A stretch of DNA of 64,000 nt from Anastatus disparis (taxonomy: Eukaryota > Arthropoda > Insecta > Hymenoptera > Eupelmidae), in NCBI GenBank assembly GCA_017163975.1, contig JAFFSR010000085.1, positions 124,001 through 188,000 on the forward strand, in the 5' to 3' direction. Positions within the stretch are counted from its first letter, which is position 1. Every line of letters begins with the position of its first letter. The notes below the pieces were generated by a model. That model had not been told where the DNA came from, made no database searches, and was given only the letters and a program-made list of their open reading frames with translations. The position numbers and the translations under genes were made by a program. Shown here piece after piece: positions 20,701 through 30,440 of the stretch.

Positions 20701-20866
20701 GAGTTAATAAAAACGTAGTAACGTAGTAAAAAAAGTGCTGCTATCGTGAGCAATAACCAAGAAATTGAAAAAGGTAATAAATTTTTATCAAAGAATTAAT
20801 CAGATTTAAATTTTTGATTCTCAACAATTTTACAGAAAAGAGAGTCTACAAAAAGTACAGTGAACG
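20700..20866 (+). promoter_or_regulatory. 5' leader of the PPP1R15-like gene with a possible intron
   Basis: GAAAAAG|GTAATAAAT near 20775 and TCAACAATTTTACAG near 20835 could be donor and acceptor of a ~60-base leader intron. The ATG context is GAACGATGA. No clear TATA box seen. Confidence 0.3.
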
Positions 20867-21082
20867 ATGAATCAAACAAAACAAGTGCATTTCAAAGAGG
20901 GTAAGCCGAAAATTCATGTGATACGCGTGTGGGACTATGCAAGTCGTACAGCGCGACGTGGAGAGTGGGAGCAAGCGGCTCGTGATAGAGAAAGATTCAG
21001 AATGAGGGTGGAAAGGATGCGGATTATTCTGGAACCTGTGCTTTTGAAAAAAATTGATGACTACTCAATTAATGGAAAATAA
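20867..21082 (+). CDS. PPP1R15/GADD34-like eIF2alpha-phosphatase regulator, 71 aa
   Basis: A complete ORF on the strand opposite the Polinton core genes. Residues 5-9 (KQVHF) form an RVxF-type protein phosphatase 1 docking motif; a hydrophobic pair follows (HVI, 17-19), then W22 and R-R-G-E-W-E-Q (30-36), A-R-D-R (38-41) and R-F (43-44). This order and spacing match the conserved C-terminal core of PPP1R15A/B (GADD34/CReP) and of viral relatives such as herpesvirus ICP34.5 and African swine fever virus DP71L, which hold PP1 on phospho-eIF2alpha and keep translation on. Here only that core is encoded, as in the shortest viral versions. AATAAA overlaps the stop codon. Likely role: countering stress- or infection-induced translation arrest; this is inference from motif match. 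Confidence 0.75.
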   Translation: MNQTKQVHFKEGKPKIHVIRVWDYASRTARRGEWEQAARDRERFRMRVERMRIILEPVLLKKIDDYSINGK

Positions 21083-21083
21083 A
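21078..21083 (+). terminator. Poly(A) signal overlapping the PPP1R15-like stop codon
   Basis: AAATAAATT at the TAA stop provides AATAAA. A TTTATT near 21209 provides the signal for the converging polymerase transcript. Confidence 0.45.
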
Positions 21084-21214
21084 TTTATTTTTTCGTTTTA
21101 CATTTTTATAAAATATAAAAATTTATTTCAAAATAGTTTGTGTTTTAATTCTCTCTCTCTTTATCCTGTATCATATATTCGCTTTAGTGATAATATATTT
21201 ACAATAATTTATTT

Positions 21215-24200
21215 TTAATTAGACTTATAACCGTATGGATAGCTAATCTCGTTATTCACGAATCGTCTCTTTGAGTACACGGGCTCGCATATTTTACATT
21301 CAGGCCGTGTTATAACATCGTGAAACCGCGTGCGTCTAATAGCGTCATAGTTTGCAAAAAGTGGCGGTATTTTACCAGTAATAAGATCTCGTATAGAATT
21401 AAAGTTTATTTTCTGACTCACCGACGAATTAAGTCTTATACCCTTGATTTTGCAAACACATCCTTCAACGCCATCTGGTGTCAAATATTTATAGGCGTAA
21501 AATTTGGGTCCTCCAGAGACGAAAGATGTGATGCTTGTGCTAAGACCATAACAGGCCAATTCGTCGGTCAAGTCACCCAAGAACGGCCCTGTTTTCGCAT
21601 CGTACTCACCCTCGCGACTTACATACACAATAGAGTCTGTATCGTAATACAATACACGTTCACCCAGCGGTTGCAATTCTTCGTAAAGTTTTAAACGCGC
21701 CAAGGCTGTGGTATAAGCGGCTACGACAACGTTACACAATGGTGATGGCTCAACAGCCGATTCTTTGTTGTGCCAACTTATATAAATTGTCGTCTCATTG
21801 ATCGGTAAAATTGAGTCAACCTCGGTCTCGACACTGCAGAGTAACTCAAACAATCTTTGTGGATCATCTATCACTTCAGTCTTTGGCATATTCTCTCGTT
21901 GACCAAATTTACCCCACAATGAATTTAAACAGAGTTTTGCTACAGATCTCAGACCAGCGTTATATTTTATTCGAGTTTTGTCTAATTTAATGCCCTCTTG
22001 TTGCACAAATTCCTCAATATATCGAGCAATCGCGTTTTCATCACCGTCAGCACATTCCGAAGGGTAACCCGACGCATAAGTTTTCTCAGCGAAAAATTTA
22101 TCGATATAAGTTGGAAATAGACCACCCTGACCCGTGGCCTTGTTGTACTGAGTAATTTTATAAGACCATGTTTCAAATATTTTTCTGATGATATAACCCA
22201 TCTGAACAGCTTTTTTCAACTCGTCAGCAACCCACGTGCCGATAAAAACTCGATCATCAGGATTTTCATGGTCACAATCTGCGGTATACATTGGTTCGGC
22301 ACACGTTCGACACAGCGGAAACAAAAGCTTATTATGCATTTTAACGGGTAGTACAGCATGATATATATTTCGCGGCGGCAATACTTCGCATTTAATAAGA
22401 CCTTCAACGTGACTTATATTATTTGTTTGACCCACCAGAGAGCGACACTCATCTTCATCCACGTAAAGAGTAGGATGACCAACGGGATATCGACCGTATT
22501 TACAGATATATGGATATAATGAACACACGTCTACGTATTTTATTTTCTCACCCTTTTTTGCATCGTAAATTTTGACTATATTACCCGTACGACCACCGAA
22601 AAATGCTTCTCGAGGATTCAACGGTTCATGCCAATTTCGTGTTTTATTATCGATATACGTCTTCATAATTTCGTTCTGTGAGTACTCATGATCAAAATCA
22701 CATTCCCACTTTTCTATTAGTTGATAGCCATGGCTCCTTATCTTTTCGGATATTCGCGCGGTTCTCTCGAAACGTTCGTCCATATTTTCACCGTTTACGA
22801 GGCGTGAGTCACGGTTCACTGTGTAACACCATACACAGCCATGCCAATAACACCCGTGGAATTGTAAAACAATTTTCGTACCGTTTTCAAGTTTGCAGTA
22901 TCCATCCACTAGAGGGCCCTCGGGAAGTCTCTTTTCTCGAGCTCGGACAGTATACCGAATTTGATGATTCAGCACATTTTCCATCCAACACAGCCACCGC
23001 ATCGCCTTCATAGACTGCTTGTTTGCTTGTCTATAACCACCCTGAGGTATGATTCCTATAGTGTCTTTTTGTAAAAAATTTTTTCTATATACACGCATAC
23101 AAGATGATGCGATGGTGGCGCACTCTACGAATGGATCTGTATTACCACATTCTATGAAGGTTTTGCGAAAGGCCAAACATGCTAATCGTAAAATTTTTAC
23201 ATCTTGTCTACAGTATTTTATAATCTCATTTTTAAAATTAAATATATAATTTTCATTTTTTTTTCATTATACCACTGTATAAATTCTCGTCGCTCATCGA
23301 CCTTCATCGAATCTGGTGAAAAAGACCACACAGGTGGCATTTCTCCAACGTAATTTTGATTCTCTGGTGTGTTAAACAAATGAGGGAACGTACCTTTCTC
23401 GATATTAGCAAGACCGTAAGCTTTTGGTAGTGCAGCTAAACTCATGTGTAAGTAATTTAAGCTGTCTATGAATTTAACGGTTGAAATTTCCATTATGATT
23501 ATTTTTGACCCGTTTAAAATTACATCTGGCTTATCTCTAAGATCTGTACGTTCTGTCAAATGCTTGAGAATAAATTGCGCATCAAAACCCTGTGCATTTT
23601 GGGCTATACAAATAATTTGCTTGAAACTTTTTCTTGTTGCTAAGACCAAATCAACTAGCTGTTTTACAGGGTCGATTTCAAACACGTATTCGCGTATACC
23701 ACATATTTCGCAAGAATTTGTTATATTTTCATCATCCAAACAATAATTACATACTTGTTGTACAACACACAAGTTTGGTACATGCAAACTTATTTTTTCA
23801 CCATCAGCACTCGAGATAATTTCCGATTGTTGAGTCTCAAAATCATAAAATAAATAAAGTATATTCTTTTTATTGGTTGCAAATCCTTTTTTGCTGATAA
23901 AGGGTTGCATGTAACAAAGGTGTTCTATCGGCATTTTACGATTACATATTTTGCAAAATATCGTATTACAATTATGTTGATCTTTATCGCACATTCGAAC
24001 TGTTTTACTGCACAAACAACAAATTTTTATGCTCTCGCATACCGACCGAAAATTATCGAAAGATTTTGAGATTTTATGATTTTCCAGACAAACATTACCA
24101 TAAAAATCTCTAGTGCATTGAATACATTTTATTTTTTCCTGATTTATATCGCAAGGGGGACTCTGAAAACATTTACAACATTTTTGTGGACAGTTATGGT

Positions 24201-25014
24201 TTTTTTGATGACTAAACTTTTTATTACAAGGTATGCAGTAGCCACGGCTGCCAGCTGCTGCAAGTAAATTTAAAATTGGCTGGTAATGATTAGAATTTTC
24301 GTAATACATTATATTTAAGGTATGTCTAACTACATTACCAACATCGTGTACAAAACGTGCACCATCGTAAAGTGGTTTATAGCCTCGAGCAAAGTTTTGA
24401 AAAGAATAAACAACTATTGCAACGCCGAAAAGCGCATAATATTCTTGAAATAATTTTATTTCTTCGATACCACAGCCTGTTTCGGGTATCGTAACTCTCG
24501 CAGCTTTGACAAGTTTCAACGCTTGCACTTTCTGATATTGTGCTGTGTGGTGTCTTATTCTATTCCACCTGTCATGGTGAATACCACTGCGCATCTGACC
24601 ACGTATAGCATATACATGAGCAGCGACTAGCGAGCGTGGAAGGCAAAGATTGTCGGTATTTTGAATATTTAGAATGGATTTCTTGAAAACTGATTCGCTA
24701 GTGAGTGATACCCGACCGCGTCCCTCTGGTTTAGAAACAATGCTGACTTTCACGTTTAAAACATCATCGATTTCAAAATTGTCATTACTCTGTGCTACAG
24801 AAGCTAATAACTCGAGTAGATCTGTCGGTGAAAAATCACGAACCAGTCTAAAAGAAACCCATAAAGAACCGTCAACAAATCGGTCAGAGTTTATAGTTAT
24901 ACCGATATAATCTGAAAGTCGCGCATTTTCACACACATGACGATATAAATCATTTATTGCTACCTCAAACCACGTATACACATTCGCATTAGGTGGTGGG
25001 GGCAATATTGACAC
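21215..25014 (-). pseudogene. POLB: Protein-primed family B DNA polymerase, one frame break in an A9 run
   Basis: About 1,265 codons. N-terminal region: LCLPRSLVAAH (near 125) with a downstream His, resembling the OTU-like segment discussed for Polinton polymerases, then a Cys/His-rich zinc-binding region (about 258-370). Exonuclease motifs: YDFET (near 388), NAQGFDAQFIL (near 475) and YCRQD just after the break. Polymerase motifs: DVCSLYP, LCLNSLWGKFG and YYDTDS. The two open stretches (25014 to about 23260, and about 23266 to 21215) are joined by a one-base slip in nine A residues at about 23256-23264 (minus strand); one base is lacking relative to an open frame, or -1 slippage occurs. The ATG at 25012-25014 starts the first stretch. 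It replicates the element with a terminal protein. Confidence 0.93.
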
Positions 25015-25166
25015 TCTTAATTGTCTACCTTGTAACTTAAATTGTCAGTAATATCGTGATGATTCTTCATGAATCGTAATGTGGTTCTGAGTAGTAGTAG
25101 TACCATCTCCCTGTTGAAGATATTTGTCTACAATATGATATTCCAAAATTACGTGAAAATGTATGA

Positions 25167-25173
25167 TTTATAA
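25167..25173 (-). promoter_or_regulatory. TATA-like box upstream of polymerase
   Basis: TATAAAT on the minus strand about 150 bases before the polymerase ATG, and less than 20 bases from the hairpin MITE junction at 25182. Spacing to a start site is uncertain. Confidence 0.3.
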
Positions 25174-25185
25174 ATTTACGCTTAA

Positions 25186-25689
25186 GGAGATGTAAAACGG
25201 ACACCACCCCTGCTTTCATGAATTTGACTTATTTTTTCATTATATTGCAAAACTTGAGGAAAAGAAATGCTTTAGCTTGTAGTATTTACCATAAAGATCA
25301 TTCAGTTAAATTTTCAAATAAATTCATTCATTAGTTTTAAAAATTTTAGTGTTCCAATATTTATATATGGTCAATGTCCCAATCGCTACTCACGAACCTA
25401 TTACTAGCTACTCATTGTTAAAAATTTTTTGGTATCTAAATAACATTGTGCGGTTAGTAATAGGTTCGTGAGTAGCGATTGGGACATTGACCATATTAAA
25501 ATTTTTAAATTATGTACAAGAAATTTAAAATTCTGAGAAATTAATAAATGAATTTATTTTAAAATTTAATTGAATAATCTTTATGGTACATATTACAAAC
25601 TGAAGCATTTATTTTCTTAAAAATATGCAATAAAATAAAAAGATAGTAAATATTTATGAGTATAGGTGTAGTGTCCATTTTACATCTCC
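25186..25689. mobile_element. TTAA-flanked hairpin MITE, family 4, inserted in the Polinton
   Basis: Arms begin GGAGATGTAAAA and are inverted copies over about 200 bases, including AGTAGCGATTGGGACATTGAC; TTAA flanks at 25182-25185 and 25690-25693. It interrupts the end of the accessory gene: the reading frame runs into the element and ends inside it, whereas without it a stop would come within a few codons. Termini resemble family 2 (TTAAGG[GA]GA) but the bodies differ. Confidence 0.8.
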
Positions 25690-26601
25690 TTAAATTAACC
25701 TGTATTCTCTCTGTACCTGGTGATTCAGATGAAATCATCGTATTAAGTGTATTCTGCTCGTTATTATTGATCGCCATTGATGACTGTCTCTCATCATCAC
25801 CCCACCAAGAGCAACCAGGCATTGGTTCAAAAGGTGGTGGCGCTGCTGTATTATTATTTACCCCCTCCACCGCAAAGTTTGGGGTAGTTTCAGAGACATT
25901 TATGACTTCTCTTACCTCTTCGGGAGGTGGTAGTAGCACAAGATCTCTCGAATCAGATACATCTTCTTCTTCGGTCAGAAGCCTTATCAACAGTTCATCC
26001 CCACTACTGTCCTCCATCATATTTTGCAGGTCTGTAAAATTTATGTAAAATCTGTTTAGTTGCACTATTTTTAACAAAAAAAGTCTTATCCCGCGAAATT
26101 CTGTGATCATAAACAAAAAGTTTATTGGTTATTGATTATTGATCCAAAACTGATATTTTCTTGCAAATCATGTTTTCAGATTTATTATTTTATTCACAAC
26201 AAAAAAGTATTTTATAGCGAAATTCTACGATCGTAAAGAAAAAAGATACAAGCTTTTAAACGGTAAAAGAAATTATGAATAACTTACCTTGTAATAACAC
26301 GGTGATGTAACATGAGAAGCCTGACTTGTGACGCATCTTGCATCCCTCTGCTTTTAATACAACGACCAGCAATGTCAAGTATTTCATTATCGTTAAAAAT
26401 ACCTCGCTTAAACATATAAGCTAAGGTACGTAGTCCGCAAAGTCCTAAGATAAATTTAATTTTTTTTAATAATTCATTATTGGCGCAAATATTTAGACTT
26501 TTGTGCCATGAATTATTGCAAAATAATTTTATTTGCGGCTCTCGAACTAATGCTATATTAACAATATTTATCAAGACTTTAAGTAAATTTTTTCTAACCA
26601 T
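25559..26601 (-). CDS. Spliced accessory Polinton gene of unknown function, about 268 aa
   Basis: Exon 1 26601-26288 (ATG start) ends ACAAG|GTAAGT; exon 2 begins at 26051 after ACTAAACAG. The splice splits an AGA codon and joins two open frames exactly; the intron is 236 bases with a pyrimidine run. A TATA box lies at 26673-26680. The N-terminal half is basic and helical with several Cys/His (CNNSWHKSLNICANN, KFILGLCGLRTL); the C-terminal half is acidic and Pro-rich (LLTEEEDVSDS, LLPPPEEVREV, PPPFEPMPGCSWW). The last ~40 codons come from an inserted MITE. Position at the polymerase end and its own promoter suggest an early regulatory gene. I recognise no family. Confidence 0.6.
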
Positions 26602-26672
26602 CTTACTTCGTGTTGATCTTCTTCTCTGGAACGTTGAACTTTAACTGTTAATCAGACCTGTCAATCTTCGTG

Positions 26673-26680
26673 TATTTATA
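26673..26680 (-). promoter_or_regulatory. TATA box of the right-end accessory gene
   Basis: TACTATAAATAC on the minus strand, 72 bases before the ATG; an ACAGTT initiator-like element follows at about 26645. The TACTATAAAT core is shared with the probable ATPase promoter. Confidence 0.5.
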
Positions 26681-26699
26681 GTACGATTTAGAAGTAGGA

Positions 26700-27394
26700 A
26701 TGAGGGGTGACGAAGGGGTAGTATGTGCGCAACATTTAATATTTCAAGAATCATCTTAATTTGATATTTAAATCCGCCAACACATGTAAAATAATGTCAG
26801 TTTGGCGCGAATCGTGGACCGGTGTGCATGTAAGTATAAATCAGAATGCATATAATTCACCATCATTTCGCTTACGAGTAGGCGGGAATTTTTTCATGTA
26901 ACGCGATCACACTTGGGCGTGTTCTATATCGTCCACCTAGCTAGTGTGTGTCTTAAGTAAAGAGGCGTTAATTGCTCAACCTACATCATTCGTAGTGAAA
27001 TAATTTGTATATATTTACATATATTCTGCATATAATTAATACTTATTTGCATATATGTATATATTTACATACATTCAGTATAAGTAGAATAACTACATAA
27101 CATTTATTTAAATTATAATATATATATATAGATATTGTAAAAGATATGAATGTTATGCTCTTCTACTTTCTCCTGATACTTTTTATTAATTTTTCGTAAT
27201 AATCTCTTGTTTTTTTTACATAAAAATTTGAATTTCAATGCATTTATCATTTGCATGTTATTTGCATATAGGTAACGCATTGCACGTTATTTGCATATAA
27301 ACATTGTGTAAGTAATGTACTTACTCATTACCATGTATACTTTTATGACATTGTAGACCATATTCAGTTTAATATCCTGAGGTCTTATTAAATT

Positions 27395-27442
<48 letters not shown>

Positions 27443-27714
27443 GCATATGTATATATATATATATAGTTGTTCTTAGTTATATACGCAACTTGGGCGTATT
27501 AACAATGAATGTCAAAAATAACTAATCACAAGAGGAAGAATAGCTTTTATAATACCCTGATACTTTCTCTTATATTTATCATGAATTGTCGATATTTATT
27601 GCGTGATGATTGATAATTTATCAATAATAATTTTTAAATAATAAATATCTTTCAATATAATATATTCGATTTTGATAAATATTTATATTTACATATGATT
27701 TACATATGTATGTA

Positions 27715-27755
<41 letters not shown>

Positions 27756-28124
27756 TTGTTCTTAGTTATATACGCAACTTGGGCGTATGAACAATGGATG
27801 TCAAGAACAACTAATCGCAAGAGGTAGAATAGTTATACTTCTTCTTATGTTTTGGGCTCCTGATACTTTTTTATCAGTTTTGTATCACTTTCTCTATATT
27901 TATTGATTAGATACCTTGGTAATGTAATGTAATGATAATAAATATATATTATATTTAAAATATAATAACCAATTTTAATGCATGGCTTATTTGTCCATCA
28001 TTTGCATATCATCTGCATATGATTTGTATATATATATATATATATATATATAAGAATGTATATATTTTATACAGATTTTTGTTTACACGTGTATGTATGT
28101 ATAGACATACATAATAGAAAAGAT

Positions 28125-28163
<39 letters not shown>

Positions 28164-28643
28164 TTCTCAATTGCTAAAATTTTAAGTTTTATAAAATAGC
28201 ACCCGTACATACGTCTTGGGGAGATAGATTTCTTAAGTTGAAATTTTAAATTTATAACGTCAGCACCCTAACATACGTCTTTTTCATAAAATTGATTGCA
28301 AAAGAGTCAGATTAACAATCTTAGCGTGAGAATGGTATGTGATTTTTTATTAATTATGATTATTTTAACTTTATTTTAAAATATGCTTCTTAAAATACAC
28401 TTATTAATATTTTCCTGCAAAAGAGTATCAAGTTGCTATTCGTAGTGTGGGAATGGTATGTAATATTTTTATTTTCGGTGGGGAGGGGGTTAGGCTATTA
28501 AGGGTGAAGATTCGGCTTCACTGTCAGTCTCCATCGAAACTCCGGGCAGAAAGGTTGTTCTACAATGTGAGTCTACGTCGGGATGTGCTTCCAACAATGA
28601 TCAGCTGGTATAAAATTTTTAAATTCCAAATATTGTGTATTTA

Positions 28644-28707
<64 letters not shown>

Positions 28708-28786
28708 CGTATGCGTGCGAGTATGTGTGTTTGTGCGTGTGCGTGTGTGTGTGAGCGTGCATTTATTTCTTGGGGCACCAATGTTT
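26700..28786. repeat. Polinton right subterminal non-coding region with duplications and microsatellites
   Basis: About 2.1 kb without a supported gene. A direct duplication (AGTTGTTCTTAGTTATATACG... onward, about 80 bases) occurs at 27465 and 27753, 288 bases apart, each preceded by a (TA)n run; GGGCGTA/GGGCGTG also occurs near 26916. Further microsatellites: (GA)n at 28130-28160 and (GT)n at 28646-28760. A GAATGGTATGT pair is at 28331 and 28450. Confidence 0.6.
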
Positions 28787-28901
28787 TGTCTCAACAACCC
28801 CTACTTCACCTTCTCAGAGGTCATTGACCTAGTGGTCAGTAACCTTTGAGGTGGTGGAGTGGGGGTTTGTTGTGACGGTCCATGGTGCCCCTATAACTAC
28901 T
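28787..28901 (-). repeat. Right terminal inverted repeat of the Polinton
   Basis: Inverse partner of 10494-10608. A weak inverse match (CATTGGTGCCCC against CATGGTACCCG) continues slightly inward. Confidence 0.9.
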
Positions 28902-28993
28902 TACGTGAGATCTCATGTGAGTTCTCATATGAGATCTCGTTTCATTTTCAATCGTGAGAGCTCATGTGAGATCTCATGACATTTTTTTCAGTA

Positions 28994-29855
28994 GGGATAG
29001 TAATTTTTGTCATACATTCGAGAAATCCTATAACTTCTTGTCAAAATATCCCTTGCATATGCGATCCCGACAACTAAGGATACCAGCATATTTTAGACCA
29101 AAAAATCCTGTTACTTGACGTTAAAATTTGTGTCCAACTCCCGCAAGTGGTGAGAATTCAGTACACTTCGTATATAAGTCCGATCCATCTGACCATTACT
29201 AAAATGCGCGCAAGTTTACTAGCGACCTCTGCGGCGTTACGTTAATATTAGGTTCGATATGATATAAGTAAGATTAATTCACAGCGATCAAATAAATATA
29301 GATATTTTTAAAAACAGAATACTATTCATTTATATATTTACTTACTTGTTTGTTATTTTAAAAATTTTGTTATTATATAATTAATATCTAAATAAAAATT
29401 GATAGAAAATATTGATAATTGATAAAACAAATTAAAAACTAATATAATTGGGTGAAAAATATTATTTTGTAATAATAATAGATGAAATCGGATATAAAGG
29501 GATAAAATCTAATAAAATGTCCGAATCCATACCATTTTATTTAGTTTTATTACTTATTATTGTATTTTATCTATTTTTATCCACTTTTATCCATTTTTAT
29601 ATATTTTTATTACCTTTTTTCATTTTTTATTACTTACAAATACTTATTATTCATTTTTATTATTTATCATCATTTTTTATTAATTATTATTTAAAATCTT
29701 TTTCGCTAGGGTAGGCAATAAAATTTCTTCAATTTCACTCAATACTATAGCTGTAATGGCATAAGATATTGTTCGTTCATGAAAATTTTAAATAGCTGTA
29801 TTTGTTTTTGCTTTAAAACATTGCCAACTAGTCACACTTTTAATTAGATGAGCTA
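28994..29855. other. AT-rich DNA, nothing recognised
   Basis: Low-complexity TTTTATTATTCATTTTTAT-type sequence at 29520-29700. No gene supported. Confidence 0.5.
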
Positions 29856-29859
29856 CTTG

Positions 29860-30440
29860 CACTTTAACTGGTATTTGGTCAGACCATTTACCAGTTACTT
29901 GCCCTGTAACTGGGAACTGGTCAGACCATTTACCAGTTACTTGCTCTGTAACTGGGAACTGGTCAGACCATTGACTATTCACTTGCTCTGTAAATGGTAA
30001 ATGGTGCGAGTATTTTTAATTTCTTGACCAATTCAAATGAAAAAACCATTCATTTACTTTTAACTCTGGTAACTGGTAAATGGTCGGATCAGTTCGCAGT
30101 TAACGGGTGGGTAAATGATAAATGATTCAACCACTTTGCTGTTACAACGTGGGTGAATGATAAATGGTCGGAACAGTTACAGAGCAACTGGTAAATGGTT
30201 GGACCATTTACCAGTTACTTAACTAGTAACAACCAACTAGTCCGACCATTTACCATTTACTCTCTCAGTAACTGGTAAATGGTCCGACCATTTATCATTT
30301 ACTCACCCAGTGACTGGTAAATGGTCTGACTATTTCCAGTTCCTCACCTAGTAACTATCAACTGATCCGACCATTTACCATTTACTCACCCAGTAACTGG
30401 TAAATAGTTCGACGATTTACCAGTTGCTTACTCGGTAACT
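29860..30440. repeat. Minisatellite of palindromic units
   Basis: About ten units of roughly 55-60 bases built on GGTAAATGGTCNGACCATTTACC and GTTACTCNCTCNGTAAC, each a short dyad. First units near 29880-29990 are nearly identical; later ones diverge. Confidence 0.8.

Larger units (their letters stand above)
10494..28901 (-). mobile_element. Polinton/Maverick (adintovirus-like) element, 18,408 bp
   Basis: Terminal inverted repeats start AGTAGTTATAGGGGCACC at 10494 and end in the inverse at 28901. Flanks are CACGTG (10488-10493) and TACGTG (28902-28907), 5 of 6 bases identical. AG...CT termini and 6-bp target duplications are family hallmarks. Removing the element joins 10493 to the rest of the right arm of the surrounding transposon. 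The gene set is diagnostic: PolB, retroviral-type integrase, packaging ATPase, adenain-like protease, double-jelly-roll and penton-like capsid proteins. Core genes are on the minus strand; one accessory gene is on the plus strand. Capsid, ATPase and protease genes are open, but the integrase has two stops and PolB one frame break. A 504-bp hairpin MITE is inserted at 25186-25689. Confidence 0.95.
2032..28993. mobile_element. Large inverted-repeat transposon (~8.5 kb without insertions), interrupted by the Polinton and two small elements
   Basis: Two long arms are inverted copies: the left arm is 2032 to about 5290, the right arm about 8780-10493 continued at 28902-28993. Shared blocks include the stretch near 2630-2840 matching 9795-10030 in reverse, and the block near 4573-4690 plus 5073-5290 matching about 8780-9135 in reverse. 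The arms are about 1.7 kb once insertions are subtracted. Both outer ends share ACTGAAAA followed by ATGAGA and carry clusters of palindromic GATCTCAC/GTGAGATC subterminal repeats. No transposase is recognisable between the arms, so I would call it non-autonomous or decayed. The superfamily is unknown. The left arm also has about 130 extra bases near 2965-3095 relative to the right arm. Confidence 0.75.

Noticed and set aside
26032..26287. Intron of the accessory gene ending at the ACAG just before 26031
   Set aside because: That acceptor puts exon 2 in a frame with an early stop; the acceptor at 26052 joins the frames exactly.
28447..28849. Cys-Val-rich ORF on plus and Thr-His-rich ORF on minus
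   Set aside because: Products of a (GT)n tract next to the Polinton terminal repeat.
28771..28901. A free-standing ~120-bp MITE with GGGGCACCA ends, inverted copy near 10500
   Set aside because: Both copies are the terminal repeats of the Polinton, as the 6-bp flanks and broken host arm show.
29860..30440. CRISPR-like array
   Set aside because: Units are contiguous diverged dyads without unique spacers, in a eukaryotic transposon-rich context.
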